Shown: piece after piece, positions 27,330 to 40,802 of the stretch | Layout of the letters: each line of letters begins with the position of its first letter | Position numbering within the stretch: position 1 is the stretch's first letter | Source: Bos javanicus | Taxonomy: Eukaryota; Chordata; Mammalia; Artiodactyla; Bovidae | DNA length: 64,000 bases | NCBI RefSeq assembly: GCF_032452875.1 | Contig: NW_026893638.1 | Coordinates: forward strand, 744,001-808,000 | Direction: 5' to 3' | The notes under the pieces: model-generated | The model's database searches: none | What the model saw: the letters and a program-made list of their open reading frames with translations, nothing else | Told to the model about the DNA's origin: nothing | Made by a program: the position numbers and the translations under genes

Positions 27330-28583
27330 CACTGATCACGAGACTGATCATGCACTGTTCACGTCTATATCATGCACTGATCACATGACTGCCCGTGCAC
27401 TGATCACGTGGATGATCATACACTAATCTTGTGACAGATCATGCACTGATCACGTGGCTATTCATGCACTGATACCGTGACTGAGCATGGACTGATCACA
27501 TGACTATCATGTAGTGATCACGTGACTTAATGGCGCTGACCATGTGACTGATCATGCGCTGATCATGTTTGCTATCATACACTGATCATGTGCCTCTGGA
27601 GGCAATAAACACAGAGCTGAGTAGGCACGAATCAAACAGTCAGCAGGCAATAATCATGGAACACAGGTGTGAGGAATCATGCTGCTCAGCTGGCAATAAT
27701 CAAGCAGCTGAGCAGGCAGGAATTACGCAGCACAGCTGGCAATTGTCAAACAGATGACAGGCAGCAATCGTGCAGCTCAGCTGGCAATTGTCAAGCAGAT
27801 GAGCAGACAGTAATCACGCAGCTCAGCAGGCCCAGATAACGTGACTGAGCATGCACTGTTCACGTGTCTGATCATGTACTGATCACGTGACTGATCATGC
27901 ACTGACCACGTGGCTATCATGCTCTGCTCACGTGGCTGATCATGCAACGATCACGTCGCAACCATGTACTGGTTACGTGACGGACCATGCACTGATCACG
28001 TAATTGATCCTGCACTGATCACGTGGCTCATCATGCACTGATCACGTGGCTGATCACACATGTGTCACGTGACTGATCATGCACTGATCCCGTGGCTCTC
28101 ATGCACTGATCACGTGGCTGTCATGCACTGATCACGTGGATATCATGCACTGATCATGTGGCTGATCACACACGTATCACATGACTGATCATGCACTGAT
28201 CACGTGGCTATCATGCACTGATCACGTGGCTATCATGCACTGATCACGTGGCTGATCAGGCAATGATCACGTAGCTACCATGTACTGCTCACGTAACTGA
28301 TCATGCACTGAGCACGTAATTGATCATGCACTGACCATGTGGCTGATCATGCACTGATCACGTGGCTGATCATACACTGATCACATAACTGATCATGCAC
28401 TGATCACGTGACTGATCATGCACTGATCACGTGACTGATCATGCACTGACCACGTGGCTATCATGCTCTGCTCACGTGGCTGATCATGCAACGATCACGT
28501 AGCAACCATGTACTGGTCACGTGACTGATCATGCACTGATCACGTAATTGATCCTGCACTGATCACGTGGCTCATCATGCACT
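27330..28583 (+). repeat. Duplicated segment, 1,819-bp offset, right copy
   Basis: Right member of the pair with 25511-26764. At the right end the pair diverges: this copy continues AACGTGGCTGATCACACATG, while the left copy jumps to the block leader. Confidence 0.88.
27581..27831 (+). repeat. Diverged block, copy 18 (ACACAGAG family)
   Basis: Near-identical to copy 16 including flanks, at an offset of 1,819 bp. The spacer to copy 19 (1,998 bp start-to-start) holds a composite HOR in which the GCAACGATCACG region occurs twice. Confidence 0.92.
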
Positions 28584-29578
28584 GATAACGTGGCTGATCA
28601 CACATGTATCACGTGACTGATCATGCACTGATCCCGTGGCTCTCATGCACTGATCACGTGGCTGTCATGCACTGATCACGTGGATATCATGCACTGATCA
28701 TGTGGCTGATCACACACGTATCACATGACTGATCATGCACTGATCACGTGGCTATCATGCACTGATCACGTGGCTGATCAGGCAATGATCACGTAGCTAC
28801 CATGTACTGGTCACGTGACTGATCATGCACTGAGCACGTAAATGATCATGCACTGATCATGTGGCTGATCATGCACTGATCACGTGGCTGATCATACACT
28901 GATCACATAACTGATCATGCACTGATCACGTGACTGATCATGCACTGATCACGTGGCTATCATGCACTGATCACTTGGCTGGACATACACTGATCACGTG
29001 CCTGGTCATGCACTGATCACGTGGCTGATCATGCACTGATCACGTGACTGATCATGCACTGATCTCGTGTCTGATCATGCACTGATCACGTGGCTATCAT
29101 GCACTGCTCACGTGGCTGATCATGCCATGATCACGCAGCTACCATGTACTGGTCACATGACTGATCATGCACTGATCACGTGACTGATCATGCAGTGATC
29201 ACGTGGCTATCATGAAATACTCACGTGGCTGATCATGCAATGATCATGTAGCTACCATGTACAGGTCACGTGAATGATCATACACCCATCAGGTGACTGA
29301 TCATGCACTGATCACGTGGCTATCATGCACTGATCACGAGACTGATCATGCACTGTTCACGTCTATATCATGCACTGATCACATGACTGCCCATGCACTG
29401 ATCACGTGGATGATCATACCCTAATCTTGTGACAGATCATGCACTGATCACGTGGCTGATCATGCACTGATACCGTGACTGAGCATGGACTGATCACATG
29501 ACTATCATGTAGTGATCACGTGACTTAATGGCGCTGATCATGTGACTGATCATGCGCTGATCATGTTTGCTATCATAC

Positions 29579-29829
29579 ACTGATCATGTGCCTCTGGAGG
29601 CAATAAACAAAGAGCTGAGTAGGCACGAATCAAACAGTCAGCAGGCAATAACCATGGAACTCAGGTGTGAGGAATCATGCTGCTCAGCTGGCAATAATCA
29701 AGCAGCTGAACAGGCAGGAATTACGCAGCACAGCTGGCAATTGTCAAGCAGATGGCAGGCAGGAATCGTGCAGCTCAGCTGGCAATTGTCAAGCAGATGA
29801 GCAGACAGTAATCACGCAGCTCAGCAGGC
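29579..29829 (+). repeat. Diverged block, copy 19 (readthrough variant)
   Basis: Sister of copy 17 (GATGGCAGGC, AATAACCATGG, CAGCTGAACAGG). The following HOR (1,971 bp) contains GGTTATCATGC, GAACATGCAGTG and CACGTGTCACTC, which recur 4,581 bp downstream. Confidence 0.92.
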
Positions 29830-30054
29830 CCAGATCACGTGACTGAGCATGCACTGTTCACGTGGCTGATCATACACTGATCACGTGATGATCATGCACT
29901 GATCACTTGGATATCATGCACTGATCACGTGGCTGATCATACACTGTTCACGTGTCTGACCATGCACTGATCACGTGGCTGATCATACACTGCTCACGTA
30001 ACTGATCATGCACTGATCACGTGGCTATCATGCACTGATCACGTGGCACTCATG

Positions 30055-32397
30055 CACTGCTCACGTAACTGATCATGCACTGTTCACGTGGTTATCATGC
30101 ACTGATCACGTGGCTGAACATGCAGTGTTCACGTGGCTGATCACACACCTGTCACGTGACATATCATGCACTGATCACGTGTCACTCATGCACTGATCAC
30201 GTGGCTGATCATACTCTGCTCACGTAACTCATGCACACATCACGTGGCTATCATGCACTGCTCACGTGGCTCGTCATGGAATGATCATGTAGCAACCATA
30301 TACTGGTAACGTGACTGATCATGCAAAGATCAGGTAAATGATCATGCACTGTTCACGTGACTGATCATGTACTGATCACATGACTGATCATGCACTGACC
30401 ACGTGGCTATCATGCTCTGCTCACGTGTCTGATCATGCAACGATCACGTAGCAACCATGTACTGGTCACGTGACTGATCATGCACTGATCACGTAATTGA
30501 TCCTGCACTGATCACGTGGCTCATCATGCACTAATCACGTGGCTGATCACACATGTATCACGTGACTGATCATGCACTGATCCCCTGGCTCTCATGCACT
30601 GATCACGTGGCTGTCATGCACTGATCACGTGGATATCATGCACTGATCATGTGGCTGATCACACATGTATCACATGACTGATCATGCACTGATCACGTGG
30701 CTCTCATGCACTGATCACGTGGCTATCATGCACTGATCACGTGGCTTATCAGGCAATGATCACGTAGCTACCTTGTACTGGTCACGTAACTGATCATGCA
30801 CTGAGCACGTAATTGATCATGCACTGATCATGTGGCTGATCATGCACTGATCACGTGGCTGATCATGCACTGATCACGTGGCTATCATGCACTGATCACT
30901 TGGCTGGACATACACTGATCACGTGCCTGGTCATGCACTGATCACGTGGCTGATCATGCACTGATCACGTGACTGATCATGCACTGATCTCGTGTCTGAT
31001 CATGCACTGATCACGTGACTGATCATGCACTGATCTCGTGACTGATCATGCACTGATCACGTGGCTATCATGCACTGCTCACGTGGCTGATCATGCCATG
31101 ATCCCCCAGCTACCATGTACTGGTCACATGACTGATCATGCACTGATCACATGACTGATCATGCAGTGATCACGTGGCTATCATGAACTACTCACGTGGC
31201 TGATCATGCAATGATCATGTAGCTACCATGTACAGGTCACGTGAATGATCATACACCCATCAGGTGACTGATCATGCACTGATCACGTGGCTATCATGCA
31301 CTGATCACGAGACTGATCATGCACTGTTCACGTCTATATCATGCACTGATCACATGACTGCCCGTGCACTGATCACGTGGATGATCATACACTAATCTTG
31401 TGACAGATCATGCACTGATCACGTGGCTATTCATGCACTGATACCGTGACTGAGCATGGACTGATCACATGACTATCATGTAGTGATCACGTGACTTAAT
31501 GGCGCTGACCATGTGACTGATCATGCGCTGATCATGTTTGCTATCATACACTGATCATGTGCCTCTGGAGGCAATAAACACAGAGCTGAGTAGGCACGAA
31601 TCAAACAGTCAGCAGGCAATAATCATGGAACACAGGTGTGAGGAATCATGCTGCTCAGCTGGCAATAATCAAGCAGCTGAGCAGGCAGGAATTACGCAGC
31701 ACAGCTGGCAATTGTCAAACAGATGACAGGCAGCAATCGTGCAGCTCAGCTGGCAATTGTCAAGCAGATGAGCAGACAGTAATCACGCAGCTCAGCAGGC
31801 CCAGATAACGTGACTGAGCATGCACTGTTCACGTGTCTGATCATGTACTGATCACGTGACTGATCATGCACTGACCACGTGGCTATCATGCTCTGCTCAC
31901 GTGGCTGATCATGCAACGATCACGTCGCAACCATGTACTGGTTACGTGACGGATCATGCACTGATCACGTAATTGATCCTGCACTGATCACGTGGCTCAT
32001 CATGCACTGATCACGTGGCTGATCACACATGTGTCACGTGACTGATCATGCACTGATCCCGTGGCTCTCATGCACTGATCACGTGGCTGTCATGCACTGA
32101 TCACGTGGATATCATGCACTGATCATGTGGCTGATCACACACGTATCACATGACTGATCATGCACTGATCACGTGGCTATCATGCACTGATCACGTGGCT
32201 ATCATGCACTGATCACGTGGCTGATCAGGCAATGATCACGTAGCTACCATGTACTGCTCACGTAACTGATCATGCACTGAGCACGTAATTGATCATGCAC
32301 TGACCATGTGGCTGATCATGCACTGATCACGTGGCTGATCATACACTGATCACATAACTGATCATGCACTGATCACGTGACTGATCATGCACTGATC
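30055..32397 (+). repeat. Duplicated segment, 4,581-bp offset, left copy
   Basis: From CACTGCTCACGTAACTG at 30,055 to about 32,397, matching 34,636 to about 36,978. Rare shared variants are GGTTATCATGC, GAACATGCAGTG, CACGTGTCACTC, GATCAGGTAAATG and CCTTGTACTGG. Confidence 0.85.
31550..31800 (+). repeat. Diverged block, copy 20 (ACACAGAG family)
   Basis: Carries the three family markers of copy 16. The following spacer is 1,476 bp start-to-start and again lacks the first landmarks, matching the spacers after copies 16 and 18 for about 0.65 kb. Confidence 0.92.
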
Positions 32398-33025
32398 ACG
32401 TGGCTATCATGCACTGATCACTTGGCTGGACATACACTGATCACGTGCCTGGTCATGCACTGATCACGTGGCTGATCATGCACTGATCACGTGACTGATC
32501 ATGCACTGATTTCGTGTCTGATCATGCACTGATCACGTGACTATCATGCACTGCTCACGTGGCTGATCATGCCATGATCACGCAGCTACCATGTACTGGT
32601 CACATGACTGATCATGCACTGATCACGTGACTGATCATGCAGTGATCACGTGGCTATCATGAACTACTCACGTGGCTGATCATGCAATGATCATGTAGCT
32701 ACCATGTACAGGTCACGTGAATGATCATACACCCATCAGGTGACTGATCATGCACTGATCACGTGGCTATCATGCACGGATCACGAGACTGGTCATGCAC
32801 TGTTCAAGTCTATATCATGCACTGATCACATGACTGCCCGTGCACTGATCACGTGGATGATCATACACTAATCTTGTGACAGATCATGCACTGATCACGT
32901 GGCTGATCATGCACTGATACCGTGTCTGAGCATGGACTGATCACATGAGTATCATGTAGTGATCACGTGACTTAATGGCGCTGATCATGTGACTGATCAT
33001 GCGCTGACCATGTTTGCTATCATAC

Positions 33026-33276
33026 ACTGATCATGTGCCTCTGGAGGCAATAAACAAAGAGCTGAGTAGGCACGAATCAAACAGTCAGCAGGCAATAATC
33101 ATGGAACACAGGTGTGAGGAATCATGCTGCTCAGCTGGCAATAATCAAGCAGCTGAGCAGGCAGGAATTACGCAGCACAGCTGGCAATTGTCAAGCAGAT
33201 GACAGGCAGGAATCGTGCAGCTCAGCTGGCAATTGTCAAGCAGATGAGCAGACAGTAATCACGCAGCTCAGCAGGC
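33026..33276 (+). repeat. Diverged block, copy 21 (251 bp)
   Basis: Carries GGAACACAGG with GCACGAATC. The leader upstream has CCGTGTCTGAGC and CACATGAGTATC, and further upstream GCACGGATCACGAGACTGG (32,775). Copy 24 has the same upstream markers, 4,444 bp away. The spacer (1,246 bp) jumps from the CACATGG region near 34.01 kb to CACGTCTATATC. Confidence 0.92.
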
Positions 33277-34271
33277 CCAGATCACGTGACTGAGCATGCA
33301 CTGTTCACGTGGCTGATCATACACTGATCACGTGATGATCATGCACTGATCACTTGGATATCATGCACTGATCACGTGGCTGATCATACACTGTTCACGT
33401 GTCTGACCATGCACTGATCACGTGGCTGATCATACACTGCTCACGTAACTGATCATGCACTGATCACGTGGCTATCATGCACTGATCACGTGGCTGAACA
33501 TGCACTGTTCACGTGGCTGATCACACACCTGTCACGTGACATATCATGCACTGATCACGTGGCACTCATGCACTGATCACGTGGCTGATCATACTCTGCT
33601 CACGTGACTCATGCACACATCACGTGGCTATCATGCACTGCTCACGTGGCTCGTCATGGAATGATCACATAGCAACCATATACTGGTAACGTGACTGATC
33701 ATGCAAAGATCACGTAAATGATCATGCACTGTTCACGTGACTGATCATGTACTGATCACGTGACTGATCATGCACTGACCACGTGGCTATCATGCTCTGC
33801 TCACGTGGCTGATCATGCAACGATCACGTAGCAACCATGTAATGGTCACGTGACTGATCATGCACTGATCACGTAATTGATCCTGCACTGATCACGTGGC
33901 TCATCATGCACTGATCACGTGGCTGATCACACATGTATCACGTGACTGATCATGCACTGATCCCGTGGCTCTCATGCACTGATCACGTGGCTGTCATGCA
34001 CTGATCACATGGTTATCATGCACCGATCACGAGACTGGTCATGCACTGTTCACGTCTATATCATGCACTGATCACATGACTGCCCGTGCACTGATCACGT
34101 GGATGATCATACACTAATCTTGTGACAGATCATGCACTGAACACGTGGCTGATCATGCACTGATACCGTGACTGAGCATGGACTGATCACATGACTATCA
34201 TGTAGTGATCACGTGACTTAATGGCGCTGATCATGTGACTGATCATGCGCTGATCATGTTTGCTATCATAC

Positions 34272-34477
34272 ACTGATCATGTGCCTCTGGAGGCAATAAA
34301 CAAAGAGCTTAGTAGGCACGAATCAAACAGTCAGCAGGCAATAATCATGGAACTCAGGTGTGAGGAATCATGCTGCTCAGCTGGCAATAATCAAGCAGCT
34401 GAGCAGGCAGGAATCGTGCAGCTCAGCTGGCAATTGTCAAGCAGATGAGCAGACAGTAATCACGCAGCTCAGCAGGC
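34272..34477 (+). repeat. Diverged block, copy 22 (short form, 206 bp)
   Basis: 45-bp deletion form with a private GAGCTTAGTAGG. Its partner is copy 25, 4,444 bp downstream. The following HOR (1,859 bp) matches the one after copy 19. Confidence 0.92.
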
Positions 34478-34635
34478 CCAGATCACGTGACTGAGCATGC
34501 ACTGTTCACGTGGCTGATCATACACTGATCACGTGATGATCATGTACTGATCACTTGGATATCATGCACTGATCACGTGGCTGATCATACACTGTTCATG
34601 TGTCTGACCATGCGCTGATCACGTGGCTGATCATA

Positions 34636-36978
34636 CACTGCTCACGTAACTGATCATGCACTGTTCACGTGGTTATCATGCACTGATCACGTGGCTGAAC
34701 ATGCAGTGTTCACGTGGCTGATCACACACCTGTCACGTGACATATCATGCACTGATCACGTGTCACTCATGCACTGATCACGTGGCTGATCATACTCTGC
34801 TCACGTAACTCATGCACACATCACGTGGCTATCATGCACTGCTCACGTGGCTCGTCATGGAATGATCATGTAGCAACCATATACTGGTAACGTGACTGAT
34901 CATGCAAAGATCAGGTAAATGATCATGGACTGTTCACGTGACTGATCATGTACTGATCACATGACTGATCATGCACTGACCACGTGGCTATCATGCTCTG
35001 CTCACGTGTCTGATCATGCAACGATCACGTAGCAACCATGTACTGGTCACGTGACTGATCATGCACTGATCACGTAATTGATCCTGCACTGATCACGTGG
35101 CTCATCATGCACTGATCACGTGGCTGATCACACATGTATCACGTGACTGATCATGCACTGATCCCGTGGCTCTCATGCACTGATCACGTGGCTGTCATGC
35201 ACTGATCACGTGGATATCATGCACTGATCATGTGGCTGATCACACACGTATCACATGACTGATCATGCACTGATCACGTGGCTCTCATGCACTGATCACG
35301 TGGCTATCATGCACTGATCACGTGGCTTATCAGGCAATGATCACGTAGCTACCTTGTACTGGTCACGTAACTGATCATGCACTGAGCACGTAATTGATCA
35401 TGCACTGATCATGTGGCTGATCATGCACTGATCACGTGGCTGATCATGCACTGATCACGTGGCTATCATGCACTGATCACTTGGCTGGACATACACTGAT
35501 CACGTGCCTGGTCATGCACTGATCAGGTGGCTGATCATGCACTGATCACGTGACTGATCATGCACTGATCTCGTGTCTGATCATGCACTGATCACGTGAC
35601 TGATCATGCACTGATCTCGTGACTGATCATGCACTGATCACGTGGCTATCATGCACTGCTCACGTGGCTGATCATGCCATGATCCCCCAGCTACCATGTA
35701 CTGGTCACATGACTGATCATGCACTGATCACATGACTGATCATGCAGTGATCACGTGGCTATCATGAACTACTCACGTGGCTGATCATGCAATGATCATG
35801 TAGCTACCATGTACAGGTCACGTGAATGATCATACACCCATCAGGTGACTGATCATGCACTGATCACGTGGCTATCATGCACTGATCACGAGACTGATCA
35901 TGCACTGTTCACGTCTATATCATGCACTGATCACATGACTGCCCGTGCACTGATCACGTGGATGATCATACACTAATCTTGTGACAGATCATGCACTGAT
36001 CACGTGGCTATTCATGCACTGATACCGTGACTGAGCATGGACTGATCACATGACTATCATGTAGTGATCACGTGACTTAATGGCGCTGACCATGTGACTG
36101 ATCATGCGCTGATCATGTTTGCTATCATACACTGATCATGTGCCTCTGGAGGCAATAAACACAGAGCTGAGTAGGCACGAATCAAACAGTCAGCAGGCAA
36201 TAATCATGGAACACAGGTGTGAGGAATCATGCTGCTCAGCTGGCAATAATCAAGCAGCTGAGCAGGCAGGAATTACGCAGCACAGCTGGCAATTGTCAAA
36301 CAGATGACAGGCAGCAATCGTGCAGCTCAGCTGGCAATTGTCAAGCAGATGAGCAGACAGTAATCACGCAGCTCAGCAGGCCCAGATAACGTGACTGAGC
36401 ATGCACTGTTCACGTGTCTGATCATGTACTGATCACGTGACTGATCATGCACTGACCACGTGGCTATCATGCTCTGCTCACGTGGCTGATCATGCAACGA
36501 TCACGTCGCAACCATGTACTGGTTACGTGACGGATCATGCACTGATCACGTAATTGATCCTGCACTGATCACGTGGCTCATCATGCACTGATCACGTGGC
36601 TGATCACACATGTGTCACGTGACTGATCATGCACTGATCCCGTGGCTCTCATGCACTGATCACGTGGCTGTCATGCACTGATCACGTGGATATCATGCAC
36701 TGATCATGTGGCTGATCACACACGTATCACATGACTGATCATGCACTGATCACGTGGCTATCATGCACTGATCACGTGGCTATCATGCACTGATCACGTG
36801 GCTGATCAGGCAATGATCACGTAGCTACCATGTACTGCTCACGTAACTGATCATGCACTGAGCACGTAATTGATCATGCACTGACCATGTGGCTGATCAT
36901 GCACTGATCACGTGGCTGATCATACACTGATCACATAACTGATCATGCACTGATCACGTGACTGATCATGCACTGATC
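34636..36978 (+). repeat. Duplicated segment, 4,581-bp offset, right copy
   Basis: Right member of the pair with 30055-32397. It has small private changes such as GATCATGGACTG near 34,921 and GATCAGGTGG near 35,521. Confidence 0.85.
36131..36381 (+). repeat. Diverged block, copy 23 (ACACAGAG family)
   Basis: Family markers as copy 16. The spacer is 1,339 bp start-to-start, missing the first landmarks, then going from CACATAACTG through a GCCATGATCCCCCAG variant to the leader. Confidence 0.92.
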
Positions 36979-37469
36979 ACGTGGCTATCATGCACTGCTC
37001 ACGTGGCTGATCATGCCATGATCCCCCAGCTACCATGTACTGGTCACATGACTGATCATGCACTGATCACATGACTGATCATGCAGTGATCACGTGGCTA
37101 TCATGAACTACTCACGTGGCTGATCATGCAATGATCATGTAGCTACCATGTACAGGTCACGTGTATGATCATACACCCATCAGGTGACTGATCATGCACT
37201 GATCACGTGGCTATCATGCACGGATCACGAGACTGGTCATGCACTGTTCAAGTCTATATCATGCACTGATCACATGACTGCCCGTGCACTGATCACGTGG
37301 ATGATCATACACTAATCTTGTGACAGATCATGCACTGATCACGTGGCTGATCATGCACTGATACCGTGTCTGAGCATGGACTGATCACATGAGTTTCATG
37401 TAGTGATCACGTGACTTAATGGCGCTGATCATGTGACTGATCATGCGCTGATCATGTTTGCTATCATAC

Positions 37470-37720
37470 ACTGATCATGTGCCTCTGGAGGCAATAAACA
37501 AAGAGCTGAGTAGGCACGAATCAAACAGTCAGCAGGCAATAATCATGGAACACAGGTGTGAGGAATCATGCTGCTCAGCTGGCATTAATCAAGCAGCTGA
37601 GCAGGCAGGAATTACGCAGCACAGCTGGCAATTGTCAAGCAGATGACAGGCAGGAATCGTGCAGCTCAGCTGGCAATTGTCAAGCAGATGAGCAGACAGG
37701 AATCACGCAGCTCAGCAGGC
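37470..37720 (+). repeat. Diverged block, copy 24 (251 bp)
   Basis: Has a private GGCATTAATCAAG and GACAGGAATCACG. Partner of copy 21 at an offset of 4,444 bp, with GCACGGATCACGAGACTGG upstream at 37,219. The spacer to copy 25 is 1,246 bp, equal to that after copy 21. Confidence 0.92.
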
Positions 37721-38715
37721 CCAGATCACGTGACTGAGCATGCACTGTTCACGTGTCTGATCATACACTGATCACGTGATGATCATGCACTGATCACTTG
37801 GATATCATGCACTGATCACGTGGCTGATCATACACTGTTCACGTGTCTGACCATGCACTGATCACGTGGCTGATCATACACTGCTCACGTAACTGATCAT
37901 GCACTGATCACGTGGCTATCATGCACTGATCACGTGGCTGAACATGCACTGTTCACGTGGCTGATCACACACCTGTCACGTGACATATCATGCACTGATC
38001 ACGTGGCACTCATGCACTGATCACGTGGCTGATCATACTCTGCTCACGTGACTCATGCACACATCACGTGGCTATCATGCACTGCTCACGTGGCTCGTCA
38101 TGGAATGATCACATAGCAACCATATACTGGTAACGTGACTGATCATGCAAAGATCACGTAAATGATCATGCACTGTTCACGTGACTGATCATGTACTGAT
38201 CACGTGACTGATCATGCACTGACCACGTGGCTATCATGCTCTGCTCACGTGGCTGATCATGCAACGATCACGTAGCAACCATGTACTGGTCACGTGACTG
38301 ATCATGCACTGATCACGTAATTGATCCTGCACTGATCACGTGGCTCATCATGCACTGATCACGTGGCTGATCACACATGTATCACGTGACTGATCATGCA
38401 CTGATCACGTGGCTCTCATGCACTGATCACGTGGCTGTCATGCACTGATCACATGGATATCATGCACCGATCACGAGACTGGTCATGCACTGTTCACGTC
38501 TATATCATGCACTGATCACATGACTGCCCGTGCACTGATCACGTGGATGATCATACACTAATCTTGTGACAGATCATGCACTGATCACGTGGCTGATCAT
38601 GCACTGATACCGTGACTGAGCATGGACTGATCACATGACTATCATGTAGTGATCACGTGACTTAATGGCGCTGATCATGTGATTGATCATGCGCTGATCA
38701 TGTTTGCTATCATAC

Positions 38716-38921
38716 ACTGATCATGTGCCTCTGGAGGCAATAAACAAAGAGCTGAGTAGGCACGAATCAAACAGTCAGAAGGCAATAATCATGGAACTCA
38801 GGTGTGAGGAATCATGCTGCTCAGCTGGCAATAATCAAGCAACTGAGCAGGCAGGAATCGTGCAGCTCAGCTGGCAATTGTCAAGCAGATGAGCAGACAG
38901 TAATCACGCAGCTCAGCAGGC
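38716..38921 (+). repeat. Diverged block, copy 25 (short form, 206 bp)
   Basis: 45-bp deletion form with AGTCAGAAGGC and AGCAACTGAGC. Partner of copy 22. The following spacer (1,836 bp) is a full HOR with one contraction, CATGCATGCTCACG near 39,280. Confidence 0.92.
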
Positions 38922-40551
38922 CCAGATCACGTGACTGAGCATGCACTGTTCACGTGGCTGATCATACACTGATCACGTGATGATCATGTACTGATCACTT
39001 GGATATCATGCACTGATCACGTGGCTGATCATACACTGTTCACGTGTCTGACCATGCACTGATCACGTGGCTGATCATACACTGCTCACGTAACTGATCA
39101 TGCACTGATCACGTGGCTATCATGCACTGATCACGTGGCTGAACATGCACTGTTCACGTGGCTGATCACACACCTGTCACGTGACATATCATGCACTGAT
39201 CACGTGGCACTCATGCACTGATCACGTGGCTGATCATACTCTGCTCACGTAACTCATGCACACATCACGTGGCTATCATGCATGCTCACGTGGCTCGTCA
39301 TGGAATGATCATGTAGCAACCATATACTGGTAACGTGACTGATCATGCAAAGATCACGTAAATGATCATGCACTGTTCACGTGACTGATCATGTACTGAT
39401 CACGTGACTGATCATGCACTGATCACGTGGCTATCATGCTCTGCTCACGTGGCTGATCATGCAACGATCACGTAGCAACCATGTACTAGTCACGTGACTG
39501 ATCATGCACTGATCACGTAATTGATCCTGCACTGATCACGTGGCTCATCATGCACTGATCACGTGGCTGATCATGCACTGATCACGTGGCTCTCATGCAC
39601 TGATCACGTGGCTGTCATGCACTGATCACGTGGATATCATGCACTGATCACGTGGCTGATCACACACGTATCACATGACTGATCATGCACTGATCACGTG
39701 ACTATCATGCACTGATCACGTGGCTATCATGCACTGATCATGTGGCTGATCAGGCAATGATCACGTAGATACCATGTACTGGTCACGTGAACTGATCAGG
39801 CACTGATCACGTAATTGATCATGCACTGATCATGTGGCTGATCATGCACTGATCACGTGGCTGATCATACACTGATCACATAACTGATCATGCACTGATC
39901 ACGTGACTGATCATGCACTGATCACGTGGCTATCATGCACTGATCACTTGGCTGGACATACACTGATCACGTGCCAGGTCATGCACTGATCACGTGGCTG
40001 ATCATGCACTGATCACGTGACTGATCATGCACTGATCTCGTGTCTGATCATGCACTGGTCACGTGGCTATCATGCACTGCTCACGTGGCTGATCATGCCA
40101 TGATCCCCCAGCTACCATGTACTGGTCACATGACTGATCATGCACTGATCACGTGACTGATCATGCAGTGATCACGTGGCTATCATGAACTACTCACGTG
40201 GCTGATCATGCAATGATCATGTAGCTACCATGTACAGGTCTCGTGAATGATCATACACCCATCAGGTGACTGATCATGCACTGATCACGTGGCTATCATG
40301 CACTGATCACGAGACTGATCATGCACTGTTCACGTCTATATCATGCACTGATCACATGACTGCCCGTGCACTGATCACGTGGATGATCATACACTAATCT
40401 TGTGACAGATCATGCACTGATCACGTGGCTGATCATGCACTGATACCGTGACTGAGCATGGACTGATCACATGACTATCATGTAGTGATCACGTGACTTA
40501 ATGGCGCTGACCATGTGACTGATCATGCGCTGATCATGTTTGCTATCATAC

Positions 40552-40802
40552 ACTGATCATGTGCCTCTGGAGGCAATAAACACAGAGCTGAGTAGGCACG
40601 AATCAAACAGTCAGCAGGCAATAATCATGGAACACAGGTGTGAGGAATCATGCTGCTCAGCTGGCAATAATCAAGCAGCTGAGCAGGCAGGAATTACGCA
40701 GCACAGCTGGCAATTGTCAAGCAGATGACAGGCAGGAATCGTGCAGCTCAGCTGGCAATTGTCAAGCAGATGAGCAGACAGTAATCACGCAGCTCAGCAG
40801 GC
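40552..40802 (+). repeat. Diverged block, copy 26 (hybrid of two families)
   Basis: Left part has AACACAGAGCTG of the copy-16 family, but the right part has the common GTCAAGCAGATG and is followed by CAGATCACGTG. It is a recombinant between the two families, with the switch inside the block. The following HOR is 1,903 bp. Confidence 0.92.

Larger units (their letters stand above)
32570..34560 (+). repeat. Duplicated segment, 4,444-bp offset, left copy
   Basis: Spans copies 21 and 22 and matches the region about 37,014-39,004 (copies 24 and 25). Shared rare variants are GCACGGATCACGAGACTGG, GTTCAAGTCTATATC, CCGTGTCTGAGC, GTGACTCATGCACAC and CACATAGCAACC. Edges are approximate. Confidence 0.85.
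37014..39004 (+). repeat. Duplicated segment, 4,444-bp offset, right copy
   Basis: Right member of the pair with about 32570-34560. Together with the 4,581-bp pair it shows that a three-block unit of about 4.4-4.6 kb was tandemly duplicated between roughly 30 and 39 kb. Edges are approximate. Confidence 0.85.
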
